Shown here piece after piece: positions 11,801-24,156 of a stretch of 62,092 bases of DNA. Each line of letters begins with the position of its first letter. Position 1 is the first letter of the stretch. Made by a program: the position numbers and the translations under genes. The notes under the pieces were generated by a model. The model ran no database searches. It was given only the letters and a program-made list of their open reading frames with translations, and was not told where the DNA came from. Source of the DNA: Coprinopsis marcescibilis (Eukaryota > Basidiomycota > Agaricomycetes > Agaricales > Psathyrellaceae); assembly GCA_004369085.1 (NCBI GenBank), contig ML210299.1:14019-76110 (forward strand), given 5' to 3'.

Positions 11801-13785
11801 TATCACGGAGGGGAGTGTCGAGGAGCGCATGCTTGAGAGGGCTGCGCAAAAGTTGAGGCTGGACCAGCTTGTCATCCAGCAGGGCAGGGCGCAGCAGCAG
11901 GCTAAAGGTACGTTTTACCTGTGGTTCGATAGTGTCATGAAGCTGATGTTGTGCGTCAGCTGCTGCGAACAAGGAGGAGCTGCTGGAGATGATCACGCAT
12001 GGGGCTGACAAGATTATCAATTCTGCGGACGAGTGCGTATCTCTTTGACCCCTAGTTGTTTGTTCTGGACGGTTATTGATTTTGGATGTAGGCTGTTGAT
12101 TGATGATGACATTGATGCGATTATCGCCAAGGGCGAGGAGAGGACTGCGGAGCTGAATAGCAAGTATGAGCAGTTGAACTTGGAGGATCTGAGTAACTTC
12201 AAGAGTGATGCAAGTGTGCAGCAGTGGGAGGGAGAGGATTTTAGATCTGGGGTGAGTTGCGCGTTTTTGTTTAATTTGGGGGGTTTGTTGTTGTTCGCTC
12301 GGTTCACATTTTTCGTCCGACGTTTTGTATCCCTGTTTTCGCATTGTTGATGTAGTTGGCTCGATTGCTGACGCTACTCTCTAGCAACGCAAACCGATCA
12401 ATTTCAACATTCTCTCTCTGTCGAAGCGGGAACGCAAGTCCAACTATTCGGTGGATAGTTACTTCAAGGATACGTTGAGGGCTGGGACGAGCAAGGTTGA
12501 CAAGGCGCCCAAGATTCCGCGTGCGCCGAAGCAGGTTGCGATGTGCGTGCTCTTTGGTTGTTCGATTTTTGGAAGGGATCCTGACGCTTTGGCGGTTTTT
12601 TTCTTAGCCAAGATTTCCAGTTCTTCAACCCCCGGTTGGCCGAATTGCAGGAGCGCGAGATCGCTGTTCACAAGGTGGGATTGGGTTCGTGTGAGAGTGT
12701 CGTGACGAGTGTTGATGTTTGTTTCTTCTTGCAGCGACAGAATGGAATTGGGGCTACACCTCGGGAGCCACAACCGGACGATACACCAGAAAAGATCGAG
12801 GAGGAGCTCAAGGTTGCGCAAGAGTTTATTGATACTGCCGAGCCGCTTACGGAGGAAGAGGTGGTGGAGAAGGACAAGTATATAGCGGAGGGATTCCCGG
12901 ATTGGAGTCGGAGGGACTTCCAGCAGTTTGTCAGAGCGTTGGAGAGTTATGGGTGGTGAGTATTTGGTGGTCTCCGATTTTGGCGGAGCTTTCAACTGAT
13001 AGAGTTTGGTAGGGACGAGGAGATGGAGGTTTACGCTAATGAGATTGGGGATAAGACACCGGAGGAGGTTGAGAGGTATTATGCGGCGTTCAAGGAAAAT
13101 TGGACGACGTTGCCTGGTGAGTGATTAGTTTCGACGGATATGAGTCGAGGCTGATGGACATGGTAGAATACCCGCGCCTCGAGGCTCGTCTCAAGGAAGG
13201 AGAAGCGAAGCGGAGTAAGCGGCAGAACCTGGAGAACCTACTCGTCGCGAAGATCAAGTCTGTCCGATTCCCGATGCAAGAGCTCGAACTCAACTATCCG
13301 ACGACCAAGGGCAAGGTGTACAGCGAGGAGGAGGATCGGTATTTGCTTTGTCGGTTGTATCATTATGGGATGCAGGTGGATGATGTGTATGAGAGGATCA
13401 AGAGGGATGTTAGCGAGTTTCCAGTCTTTAGGTTTGATTGGTTCTTCAAGAGTCGGTCGCCGCAGGAGTTGCAGAGGAGATGTAATACGTTGCTGAGTAT
13501 GATTGAGAAGGAGGCTGAGCAGGCCAAGGCGGAGGAGGCGAAGAGCAAGGGGACCAAGGGAAAGGTGCGTTTGATGTTTCGTGTGTGGTGATGGGGTGCG
13601 GCTGCTGATTGTGTTTTATGTAGAAACGGGGGATTGAGGAGGTGCAAAAGGCGGATGTGAAGAGTGAGAAGGGGTCGAGGACTTCGACTCCTGCTGGTGC
13701 GACTAGTGTGAGTGCTGCGCCGAGCGTGAGTGGGGGTGCGAATAGTGCGAGCGCGAAGACGACAAAGAAAAAGAAGACCAAATAG
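8860..13785 (+). CDS. ISW2: ISWI-class chromatin-remodelling ATPase (ISW2 orthologue), 1106 aa, 21 exons
   Basis: This nuclear SNF2-family motor slides and spaces nucleosomes. Exon joining from 8860 gives 1107 codons in one frame. Seen in order: an acidic N-terminus, a basic KKPTKKKAT cluster, the AutoN-like approach to the ATPase core, [11 protein letters not shown], Walker [17 protein letters not shown], the helicase C lobe with MDRAHRIGQ, then HAND ([17 protein letters not shown]), SANT ([21 protein letters not shown] region) and SLIDE ([18 protein letters not shown]) domains and a Lys-rich tail. All key motifs look intact. The first coding exon may be only ATGAGT (8860-8865), spliced over a GTACGT donor to 8940; otherwise translation starts at 8961. 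Intron 9015-9066 uses a GC donor. A Tc1 insertion lies just upstream. Confidence 0.96.
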
Positions 13786-14248
13786 GTGCTAGGGGTGCAA
13801 GTGTTTTTGTTGCGGTGATTGTTTTGTATGTCGTTGCCTATGTGGTAGAATTCTCGTAGAGACCGTCTTGTCGGTTTTCGGGTCGTTTAGACCCTTTTTA
13901 TTATTATTCGTCTCTGTCATTTAATTGCAGCGGTACATAAATGTTAACTTTTAAACTTCCCAGTGACTCCAAAAGAAGACGAGTTTAATTGACAATGAAC
14001 TCGTGGAACGTAGACTAAATAGCTGCACACAGAGCGGGAGAGGGTTTAAAATCGATTGGCCTTCTGATTCTAATTTCTTACGCCCCACTTCCACCTCCCC
14101 TCTAACTTGAAGCCTCTTGGCTTCGTCCCCCGTCCGAGGTTTTCATCGATTTCCTTTGCCGTTCACTGAATAGCAGCTAGGTATTTCTTGGATACGTGAT
14201 CGCCTCTGGGAGATATACTGACTTGAAGCGTCGTAGAACGTCTCAGCC

Positions 14249-14576
14249 ATGACAACGGAGAAACCCTTGATCATACTTATTCACGACGCTCAACGCAAAC
14301 TGGTCCCCCGACCCGAATCAGAACTGGTGAGTGCCTTTCATCGTATTTATAGTAGGTATGGAGGGCTGATGAATCTCGTATGCTTAGGAGCTCAGAAGAG
14401 CACTGCCGCGCTATTTCTCCCGTAATATGATGGGACCGATCGTGAATGGGGTCACATTCAGCACCAACGAATTACCTATCTCAAAGGGCAAGTGGCTCAC
14501 GATCACGCCAGACGTTTGGCCCGAGGTCATCGAAAAAATCGGTACCATCGTCATTGATCCAAAGGGCGCTTATTGA
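14249..14576 (+). CDS. small hypothetical protein, 88 aa, two exons
   Basis: Not recognised. Exons 14249-14326 and 14388-14576 join in frame across a GT-AG intron into 88 codons plus a stop. The protein has a hydrophobic beta-rich start (PLIILIHDAQ) and a second half with NGVTFSTNEL and ITPDVWPEVIEKIG, which reads like a genuine fold rather than noise. The segment 14388-14460 recurs in decayed form at about 20011-20085 beyond the BTB-kinase gene, so this ORF belongs to a duplicated piece. It may be the N-terminal part of a longer, now truncated gene, since no continuation is visible to 15158. Confidence 0.45.
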
Positions 14577-15158
14577 TATCATGGCGGTGCTAGGTCCCGC
14601 GCCCGAGATGCTGAACAACACTGCTGCTAGCCACGCAGGCTGCGGTTCGATTACTTTAAATCCCAGAATAAGAAAGGGCAGGTGGATCCAATACAAGAAG
14701 TTTGACTGCCGTGATTCGTTTTGACGACGCAATCACCAGCGCCGAGTGACCAGCTGGAGACTCTATACGCCGCTACCGAATCGGAGCATCCTGACGACTT
14801 GGTGTACACTTTGAAGATTTCCTGGCGCAGAAAAGTGGTCGTGGGGTCACGATCTACTTTATCTTAGTTTATGTCCAACATGACGCGTCACACAGCCCGA
14901 GCCTCGGGGTAGTAGTTGATTAGTAATCATATCCTGTCCAACATGTCGAGTTTTAACAGCAGATGATTCGGACGGTTCGCTCACGTTGTCTACATCGACC
15001 ATCGACCCACTACAAGTTCCAGGTCCTACTCATCCACCTCCTTTGCTGGTAGTCACCCCTACTGACGACAGATCGAACAGGGAGCTCCATCTTCTCCTGT
15101 AGGTATTTCAGTACCGCGATATGATTGATGTTCACGACACATTGATACCAGATGAGCC

Positions 15159-18100
15159 ATGTCCGTCAGCTCACTCCAGGAGGCTATTGAAGGGTCGACA
15201 AAGAAATGGCAGAAAGACATGAAGTCCTTGTTCACCAATGCCAAGGATCGATTCCCAGATGTGGTCTGGGATATCGTTGATGAAACAGATACGGATGATA
15301 GTTCCTGGGTCGGTATACTTTCAGAGAGGTCTATCGATGGGAATGATGATGATACGGAGATATGGGGTCACAAAGGTGCGCACCCCTGACGGATTCTGTG
15401 TCGACCTTTGTTGACCAGACTGTATGCGAAAATGAAACATAGCCATCGTGTATGCCAGAGCACCCCCTCGATTCCAGTCAAAGTACTTTTGGTTGAGGGA
15501 CACCCAAAGCTCGTCGTCGATGTTCCACCTTGAAGATGACACTGATCATGGTTCAATTGATCGCCCAACTTCAGTCCTTTCGGACTCCATCGAAACCGAT
15601 TCGATATCCTCATCGCCCTACCAACTACGGCGACTCGGAGTCTCAATCTCTGATCATAGTTTGCTTCCTCTTGAGCTTGAGTACCTCTACACAGGTCAAG
15701 GACTTGGCGACGCTTTCGAGTTCCTCTTCGAGGGCGAGGTGGAAGCACATGTCGATCTTTTGCCGATCGACAAACTTCGCAAGGACTTGGCCTTTATGTG
15801 GCGTTCCAACCTTTACTCAGACATGAAGTTAGCCATCACGGGCGATTTCAGCGTCAACGAAAGTCTGCAAGAGGACTCTAAATCGACGACAGCCGTTTTC
15901 AACGTCCATCGGTTCATGATGGTCTCTCGATCACAATATTTCCACTCAAGGTTGTGCGATCCCCCCACCTCTCCAGTGGGAAACTCTGACGTTTGGGATA
16001 TCACAATTGGGGATAGCGATAATCTTCCAGTACTTCATCTACCGTCGCCACCATTCGGGCCAGCATCTCTGCATTTTACGTTGGGGTATATATACACCGG
16101 TACCCTTCTTTTCAGTCCTAGGACCTATGACCTTACGACGGCGTTCGAAATACTTCGCGGATCGTTCTACCTCGACATTCAAGCATTACACGAGGAGATG
16201 CAGGCCAGGATGGTTGAAGAAATGCTCCACGGGCTCTTTCATGCGTTTCTGCCGTTTGAGGAGTATGAGAAGCTGACGGGCGGCAAGTGGGGAGTTGGGG
16301 GGTGCAGGTGTAGGCAGTGCGCTAGACGGGTTCCGAGGGTGCTCGAGTTTAGTCTGGCGGAGGACGTGAAGAACGTGCATTTGGAGAGGGGGAGTCGGAG
16401 GGCGTTGGTTGGATTGTTTGGGGAAGGGTGGTGTCATCCAGAGTTTGCGTCGTTGAGCCCAAAATTGAGGGAGTCGTTGTTGAAGGGGTTGGCGAAGAAG
16501 ACTACGCCGCAGAATGTGTGGCCTTTGCTTTGGGCGGTCGAGCATGCGTTGGTCAAGTTGGGACCGGTGATTGAGCCGTGGGCGGATGTGGTGAAGGAGA
16601 ACTTGTTCAGTGCGAGGAAGACGATTGATGAGACGATATGTAGGGAGAGTGAGGTGTGCTTTGGGATTGATGAGTGGATGGAGATTATGGAGAATGAGGG
16701 GGCAGGGTTTGAGGATGGGCAGAAGGTGGAGTGGGCGATGGCGGCGGTTTTGAGGGGCGTGAAGGACTCGTATGCGGCGGTACTTTATCAGGTTTGTAGT
16801 CTATGCTTTTTCTGTCCGAGTTAGGCTGACGTTGTTTTAGACTTTGGTAGCGTCAATTTTGTTGAGGCCTCATCCGACTGAAGATGATCAACCGTTGCTG
16901 TCGGCTACATCGCATATACGGGTCCAGGTTGAGCAGACGAGGTTAGAGTTGCTGAAGTGGATCGGGAAACGGTGGATTGGGATCCGGCAGGAACAGGGAT
17001 TTGATATCCTAGAGGGTTGGGCATTGAAGGAGATAAGCGATTGTGCGTTTACTTCTTGTTCTCCCTCGATATGTTCTTATTCTCTTGCAGGTATCGAAGT
17101 GCCCGTCGATGATATGTTCAACCTCCGCCGACGGACTAATGCTAATGCGAGCAAGACTGGTCGGGAACCGCTCCAGCGAAGTCCGCCACCTCATAAGGCG
17201 CAGTCGACGTTATCGAAGACGACCTCTCGGCACCCTCGTACATCAAGGAGTGATGCAAGTAGCGTCGCAAGTCGGGAGCCTCGTGAAACAAGTGCGAGAC
17301 ATAAAGAAGCCACCAGGATACCGACAGCAGGAAGGAGCCAGGCTAGAATAAGCACTCATATAGAGCAGGAGATGGAGAGGAATGTAGATGGGAATAGTAC
17401 GTTAAATTTTGGCTTTCCCTCTGCCATTCGCTAAGCTTACCACATGCTTCTTTGGTTTGCAGACATCACTATTCCTGTTAAGACAATAGCAGGCGATGGA
17501 CGAGTCTTCGGAAAAAGTAGAGCTTCCCGCAGCGATCAGGAACTCCCTCTGGTCGATGATTTAAGTGGTTTGTGCCCGCTTTTCTGTAACTATCCCCGGT
17601 GTACTCATTCAATTAGGCTCATCTCGCTCTACTGCGCAGAGAAACAGCATTAACAAACCATTGAGACCTGAAGACTCTGGTTCATCCTCAAAGGACCATT
17701 TGGAGCGAACCCATGCCGTGTCTGAGGTTCCGGAAACGGGCACAGCCCCGATAGTAGCAGCGAACCGCCCCCAACTAAATCCCCTAATTCCAAACGAAGA
17801 AGTCGTAGCATTGACTTCTACTATCCAATGTGAACCACGACAGGTAGAGCATAGCGATATCGGCGATTACCACAGCGCTGTGAACCTTCCGCGAAGTTCT
17901 GCACCTGGTGAGCGTTGGGAGTTATAGTTGTGTTCAGAATGTCGATCTTAACCTCAATCATTCAGCGACGATTAATCTGGTATGGGTATCGCGAACTTTG
18001 CAAGTGATAAGGGATATCCCTCCAAACTCTACGGCGCAAGAGATTCAAAGATGGTTCGAGGACGACTCCAGGTACCTTGCTTCTGTGACCAACCACTTCC

Positions 18101-19895
18101 CGCGAGCACACCAGTACAGTGTGGCGTCCCTGACAGGCAGCATACTCCCAGTTAGTTCTTATCCACCGCGTACTGGAATAAAATCCATTGATTATTATTC
18201 CAGCGTCTACACCTCCTTTATATGGGTTATACCCTTTCCAAGTCACACTTAGATGTCCACTCGTAAGTAGGTTTCACGATACGTGCTTCAACCATGAAAT
18301 CGGGTTAACATATGTTCATACTACAGTATGAGTAAGACCGCTGCGAGCCTATCATCCACGGGCGGAGCTACAGTGGAAGCGTTGCTGCGCTATGAATCAC
18401 ACAGAAGAGAACTTATATCGTTGTTTGAACTTCACTCTCAGGTCGGTGAAAGGGTGAATTGGTGTTCGATATTCTCCTGACACCATGTATATTTCAGGAG
18501 CTACAGTTTCAAGAGGCCGTACACAAGATCATGGCTGCAGATTTTCAGCATCTGGGTGCCTGTGTTTTGCGCATTCTGTTGTCAAAGACCAGCAGAAATG
18601 ATTTTCTCACTCCTGGGCCCATACTCGGGTCGCGCGAACAACAAATTATAGATCTTCTCCACTCTGTATGCTCATGTTCATTCTCCTTGTAACCTGTTCA
18701 ACTGATATTTCTGACCATCTTTAGGTCGCTGGAATAGATAAGCTGAAGACTTATCAGCCCATGTTAATGTATTCGCTTCTCAAGTATGCAAAGCGCACAG
18801 GCCTTTTCCCAAAGTCTCTGGTGCATGATGATGTCACGCTTGAAGGCACTGGGTATGTTGCTGAAGGGAGCTTCGGAGATGTATGGAGAGGGAGGCTTCG
18901 CCACAGGGAACCTGTGGCTGTGAAAATGGTTCGGGTGTTCAGGAGCTCAGAACGAATGCTACAGGCAAGTTCGTTTATCAGCTAGCTGCTTGATCTCTGG
19001 CGCACGGAGGCTCACCTGTCATGGCGGCAGATATACAGCAGAGAAGCAATCATGTGGAGCCAGCTAAATCACCCTAACATCATGCCGTTTTATGGGGTAT
19101 ACATCTGGCGGCCTCATCCGGAGTCCGATACCTCGAGAGTATGCTTGCTGTCCCCTTGGATGGATCACGGTAATGTTCTCGAGTTCCTGCAAAAGAAGCC
19201 AAAAGCAAATAAGATTTCAATGGTGAAGTCATTATGCACCGTCACAACAAAACCCTAACCATAGTGAAACTAGTTGCTCGATGTTGCCAGGGGACTTCAA
19301 TATCTACACAACATGAATCCACCGGTCGTACATGGAGACTTAAAGGGTGTAAGTTTTGACGGTGCAACCCTCTCCCTGACTTACATTGATTCCTACAATC
19401 CGTTTAGAACAACATTCTCGTCACGCCTTCTGGTAATGCGTGTCTCACAGACTTTGGGCTCTCGAGCATTGCGTTCGACAAAACTGCTCAAAGCACCCCA
19501 CTTTACTCGCAAATAGGAGGTAACGAGTTGTTCTGTGCACCAGAAATACTCAGCGACTCAAGTCCCATAATGGAGGGAGGCCCGACTGTGTGTAGCGATG
19601 TTTATAGCTTCGGATGCGTTGTTTATCAGGTGCGACTCGTGCATTAACAGATTTTCAAGCATTGACCTCCAAACGCGATTATATATAGATATACACCGGG
19701 ACCGCAAGATTCGGGAATATCGCAGCTATGTGGCCACGTCTTCGGGCGGTGACGGAAAATCGTCCTGTTCCTCAGCCAACGAATGTTGATTCAACGCTTT
19801 GGGAATGCGTTATAGAATGCTGGAACTTAGATTCTGCAAAGAGACCCCCCATCAATGACGTAATTACCACCCTGGACGCGTGTCTCAATGTATAG
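15159..19895 (+). CDS. BTB-domain / protein kinase chimeric gene, 1310 aa in 15 exons (predicted)
   Basis: Exons 15159-15375, 15443-16791, 16841-17042, 17091-17396, 17463-17567, 17617-17907, 17966-18150, 18204-18262, 18327-18441, 18498-18665, 18725-18964, 19031-19222, 19274-19348, 19408-19629 and 19689-19895 keep one frame throughout. Residues 1-~690 match the paralogue at 43431: a BTB fold (HRFMMVSRSQYFHS), then a Cys-rich linker with CRCRQCARRVPRV. From about residue 700 similarity stops and a Ser-rich linker leads into a TKL-like kinase (about 1035-1305) with AEGSFGDVWRG, VAVKMV, VVHGDLKGNNILV, DFG and CAPEI. Intron 18965-19030 has a GC donor. BTB proteins usually serve as Cul3 adaptors or dimerisers; here the partner is unknown. 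The alternative is two genes, with the kinase starting at ATG 18328. Confidence 0.7.
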
Positions 19896-20010
19896 CTAGT
19901 ACTATTTACTTATCAATAGGCTTTGAGATATACACTTTCACCGCTCGAGCTCGCAAATCTTCTAGTAGCGTTGAAACCGATGTCTCTCAAAGAGACCTGA
20001 TGTTTCTCGC

Positions 20011-20085
20011 ACGTCGAGGAGCTCAGAATGGCTGCCACGCTACTTCTCCCATAATTTGATGGGACCGCTCGTTAACAGGGTGAAG
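20011..20085 (+). repeat. decayed copy of 14388-14460
   Basis: GAGGAGCTCAGAA, CTACTTCTCCCAT and TTTGATGGGACCG follow the same order as in exon 2 of the 88-aa gene but carry a frameshift and stops. The two copies are direct repeats flanking the BTB-kinase gene. Confidence 0.7.
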
Positions 20086-20417
20086 TTGTGGTTAAGATCT
20101 ACAGGGAACGTGAACAGGCTGTGTTAGCCGAGGTGGGTGACGCCCTTGTTTATGGTCGATGAAGTCACCCAATGCGTCTGTCAAGCTTTACCTGATTACA
20201 GTGTTTTGCATAATGACTTGCACAACGAAATTCTATGCAACTCGTTGATGTGACGCGGAAACTGCCGTGTCACGCTCCTGCCGCTCGGCACAGCTAGTTC
20301 TCACGCCAAGCGACGCTGCGAAATCTTGAGCCAACTGCCAGAACAGCGTCGAATCCGATTTCCAACAAATGAGACTCCGTCGGGGATGCGACGGGAAACG
20401 CTTTGCTTGTTTACATA

Positions 20418-20534
20418 CTTGAGACAAATCTACAGCCTCCCCATCTCGGAGCGTCGAGGCTTTAGGGCTTTGACAATCACGCCCCAGAGCACACTGTAAC
20501 CAGCGCTGCTCCTCATTCTCCATTGTAACGCGTC
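20418..20534. repeat. dispersed repeat, copy 2
   Basis: Direct copy of 5590-5706 (shared GAGGCTTTAGGGCTTTG and GAGCACACTGTAACCAGCGCTG). It ends at the first N of the gap, so its true length is unknown. Confidence 0.75.
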
Positions 20535-21329
20535 NNNNNNNNNNNNNNNNNNNNNNNNNNNNNNNNNNNNNNNNNNNNNNNNNNNNNNNNNNNNNNNNNN
20601 NNNNNNNNNNNNNNNNNNNNNNNNNNNNNNNNNNNNNNNNNNNNNNNNNNNNNNNNNNNNNNNNNNNNNNNNNNNNNNNNNNNNNNNNNNNNNNNNNNNN
20701 NNNNNNNNNNNNNNNNNNNNNNNNNNNNNNNNNNNNNNNNNNNNNNNNNNNNNNNNNNNNNNNNNNNNNNNNNNNNNNNNNNNNNNNNNNNNNNNNNNNN
20801 NNNNNNNNNNNNNNNNNNNNNNNNNNNNNNNNNNNNNNNNNNNNNNNNNNNNNNNNNNNNNNNNNNNNNNNNNNNNNNNNNNNNNNNNNNNNNNNNNNNN
20901 NNNNNNNNNNNNNNNNNNNNNNNNNNNNNNNNNNNNNNNNNNNNNNNNNNNNNNNNNNNNNNNNNNNNNNNNNNNNNNNNNNNNNNNNNNNNNNNNNNNN
21001 NNNNNNNNNNNNNNNNNNNNNNNNNNNNNNNNNNNNNNNNNNNNNNNNNNNNNNNNNNNNNNNNNNNNNNNNNNNNNNNNNNNNNNNNNNNNNNNNNNNN
21101 NNNNNNNNNNNNNNNNNNNNNNNNNNNNNNNNNNNNNNNNNNNNNNNNNNNNNNNNNNNNNNNNNNNNNNNNNNNNNNNNNNNNNNNNNNNNNNNNNNNN
21201 NNNNNNNNNNNNNNNNNNNNNNNNNNNNNNNNNNNNNNNNNNNNNNNNNNNNNNNNNNNNNNNNNNNNNNNNNNNNNNNNNNNNNNNNNNNNNNNNNNNN
21301 NNNNNNNNNNNNNNNNNNNNNNNNNNNNN
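20535..21329. other. assembly gap (run of N)
   Basis: 795 unresolved bases. The left flank is a dispersed repeat and the right flank is AT-rich, so an unassembled repeat is likely. Confidence 0.99.
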
Positions 21330-24156
21330 TACTCTATTCAGATAGTACCATTACATGGACCCTTTGAACAATTGAACTTCTAGTATAAATACTATTATAC
21401 TTATACCCCTTGTGTTGGAGCCTGTGCAAAATATTGGTCTATGTAGTATGCAACACTAGTGGTTATTTATTTACTTAGTGTTGGGAACATCACAAAATCT
21501 CAAGGATATCATAATTAATGACTTGAGGCATGTGCATCGCTGCACAGGAGAGTGTTGGGGTGCAGCACTCATCTCCTCTCCAGATAGCATTCTGTCACTC
21601 TCAGGATCCTAAGACATGCACGCTCATCAAAACGGTAGGATACTAGTAACCTTCATACCGATAGTTCTCTGCAACAGCATGTAATTAATGTCTACAGGCC
21701 TTTAACAACACTTCAGTGTCACAGTGCGTGCAGTAGATAGGCGGAATACTGGGGAGAGGGATGAGGCATGGCGAGAAATAGGGGCTGGCGTTCGCGGAAA
21801 TCACCGGATTCCTGGATTTTTCATCACTCGTGCGAGAAATTCATCCACGACGATTCCGCCAACTGTAGTGGGAGTATCGATTATGGGAGTCGAAGTACTC
21901 TAGGCTTGGTGTCAGATTTGGGCTAGTAGTTGCGCGTTAACTTGCCTTCCGCTTCATGTATTAAAAAGAAGAGTGTGTACCACGATCGATTTACTTGTTT
22001 GACGGATTGCGAGGCAGTGACGCAAACGACGCAATGCAGAGTCTTGCACAGGACGCGCACCCCGCTCTGCCTTGACACAAACCACCACCTCGCCGTATCA
22101 GCTCGATTTCCAGTCAGCTCGGTCCTCATCTCTTTCTGACACTCTCCTTACCTCTTAAGCACTGATTTTGCAGATTCTGCTGCTCTCCATCGCATAGGAC
22201 TCTGTAACGCTGGTCGGCGCTCAGCGTGACGTGGCAGCATCTTCAAGTTCCCGGACTCCAGTACCGCCAACCTTGGCTTTTCACTTGATTTACCCCTGAC
22301 GAGTTGACATCCACGACAAACAACCCTAGTACACGGCTTGAGAAACAATCTGACTAGTGACTACAGGTGATTCTACAAGCTTCAGCGGAAAACTCCGACA
22401 TACACGATTCAACACCCTTCACCATCACCGATAAACATTGGGACGCATATCTCACCTCGATCTCACCCACGGAACGCAACACGACGACGGGTGACACTCT
22501 CAACTCTAACAACGAACAGGCTACCGCTCCGACGTCTACACAACAATTAACACCCAACATTGTACTTACCGTTGCTATACTTCGACCTGAGACGATCCTC
22601 ACCAATACACACTTTGGATTCAGTATTCACCTTGCACTCAGTGCGCCACATGGCCGTTCTTTCTCTTTGAAACCCTCTTTTCTTTTTCTTTATGCCTATG
22701 GAAATGCAAAGGTGTTTTTCTCTTATGCCTATGGAAAGGCTGCACCTATCAAGAGGTGTCTTCTCTTATACTTATGGAAACGTGTTCTTGTTATGCCTGT
22801 GGACAGGTTCTTATTATTTCTACGTCGATGGAGAGGCTCTTACCCATGATTCGGAACTCCCATTGAGTGGCTCCGCCCATTCAACTTCTGAAGGCTGTGT
22901 TTGTCTCATTTGTGATACTACATATTATTACTACTGGCCCGCCACCAGTCGTTCGGGGGGTTCAGCCACCATTGGTCAACCGCCGCCGTCTGGCGGTCTC
23001 CCATCTCCCCACGACCTGGAGATTTGGCTCGAGCCTCCTGCCGGAGCCTCTCCACCCCCAACTACACCACACAAGTGTGTTGGGTGCGCATGATGCCATT
23101 AATCGCATCTAGCATTCACTTATCATAGGTCATACTTACCTGATGCCAAATGGACACGGACAAGGACGAAAGCGCAAGATTAATACTTTTTGTAACTTTT
23201 TGGGTTTGAACTTTGTAACGAGGCCGGCTCAGCTGTGTGTGAGTGGAAAATTGATGGAGCTCAGCCTTCAGTGCATTGTACTTGACTCTGGTAGAGGCAA
23301 CGATCTTCAAAGTTTACCGACTCGACTGGTAACTACATTAGCACTGGCTTTGACCAACCTTCTTCCTCCTGGCACCATGACAGTGATAGACGACGCGAGC
23401 ACTGCCACATTGATCGAATCGTCCCTGGAGGCTGGCTCTGTCAGATCGCACCGACTTTCTTGTTTCCTCAATGGTCTCCTTTGCTGGAGCTGGACTATGT
23501 TGTATTAGGCGCACGGACTTTTGAACCAGAAGGACTGACTCCGTTTAATAAGAGGCCTCCGAGATCTAATTTTATTTGCATACGAGGATTTGACAAGGTT
23601 CAGCGCCCGCTGGCTAACGAGCGCGAGTGCCCATGTGCAGGTCAATTGACACAACTTGCGGCCGGCTTTCCTTTTTGGAGGAACCATTACCATCTCCCCT
23701 GAAACCAAAGACGGCTTGACAACCTGTAAGCATGAAAGAATACCCTCCGCATGATAAACATCGCATGGTGGAGCTCTAAAGCGCATAAAGACCGACCTGT
23801 GTAGTTTTTTGATCGATAGGTATGGGTGCGTACAAGGCATGCACCGGCAATTACAGAAGTACATCCTAGAAATGGGGAAACCTAGTGGGTAGTACAGCCA
23901 TTTGACGATAATCCGGTACTTTAGAGCCGAGTGACCACATGTACGTATGTCATACTTAGATTGAATTCAAGACTCCTGACTACGTAACTGTTATACTCAC
24001 GCACATGTCCCTGGATATCGGACGGGGAATTCGCCATTTGGTGTTTCATCCAAATCGGTCAACTGCGGATCCATTTCTTTCCGCCAACCACTTTGTCTCT
24101 GTGATAAAGCGCAGAGGGGGATATACGACCCTCTCCATCGCCTTCTCTATCATATC
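21330..24156. other. gene-poor stretch between gap and DUF2235 gene
   Basis: No gene was recognised. The first ~800 bp are AT-rich and stop-filled. Short frames at 22367-22849, 22867-23112 and 23143-23508 show no family motifs. The 22867 frame begins with a hydrophobic segment followed by GPPP, which could be a membrane-protein relic, but I could not connect it to a domain. A degenerate tandem repeat lies at 22680-22840. Confidence 0.4.
22680..22840. repeat. degenerate tandem repeat (about 30-44 bp unit)
   Basis: The core TCTTATGCCTATGGAAA occurs about five times in a row with drift (TTTATGCCTATGGAAA, CTTATGCCTATGGAAA, CTTATACTTATGGAAA, GTTATGCCTGTGGACA, CTACGTCGATGGAGA). Spacers differ in length. 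Confidence 0.7.

Noticed and set aside
18327..19895. Kinase as an independent gene starting at ATG 18328
   Set aside because: Possible, but upstream exons 17463-18262 are in frame with it and with the BTB part and have no other explanation; kept as the alternative in the feature entry.
22867..23112. Hydrophobic start followed by GPPP as an isoprenylcysteine methyltransferase N-terminus
   Set aside because: Only one short segment is suggestive; no catalytic domain follows on either strand.
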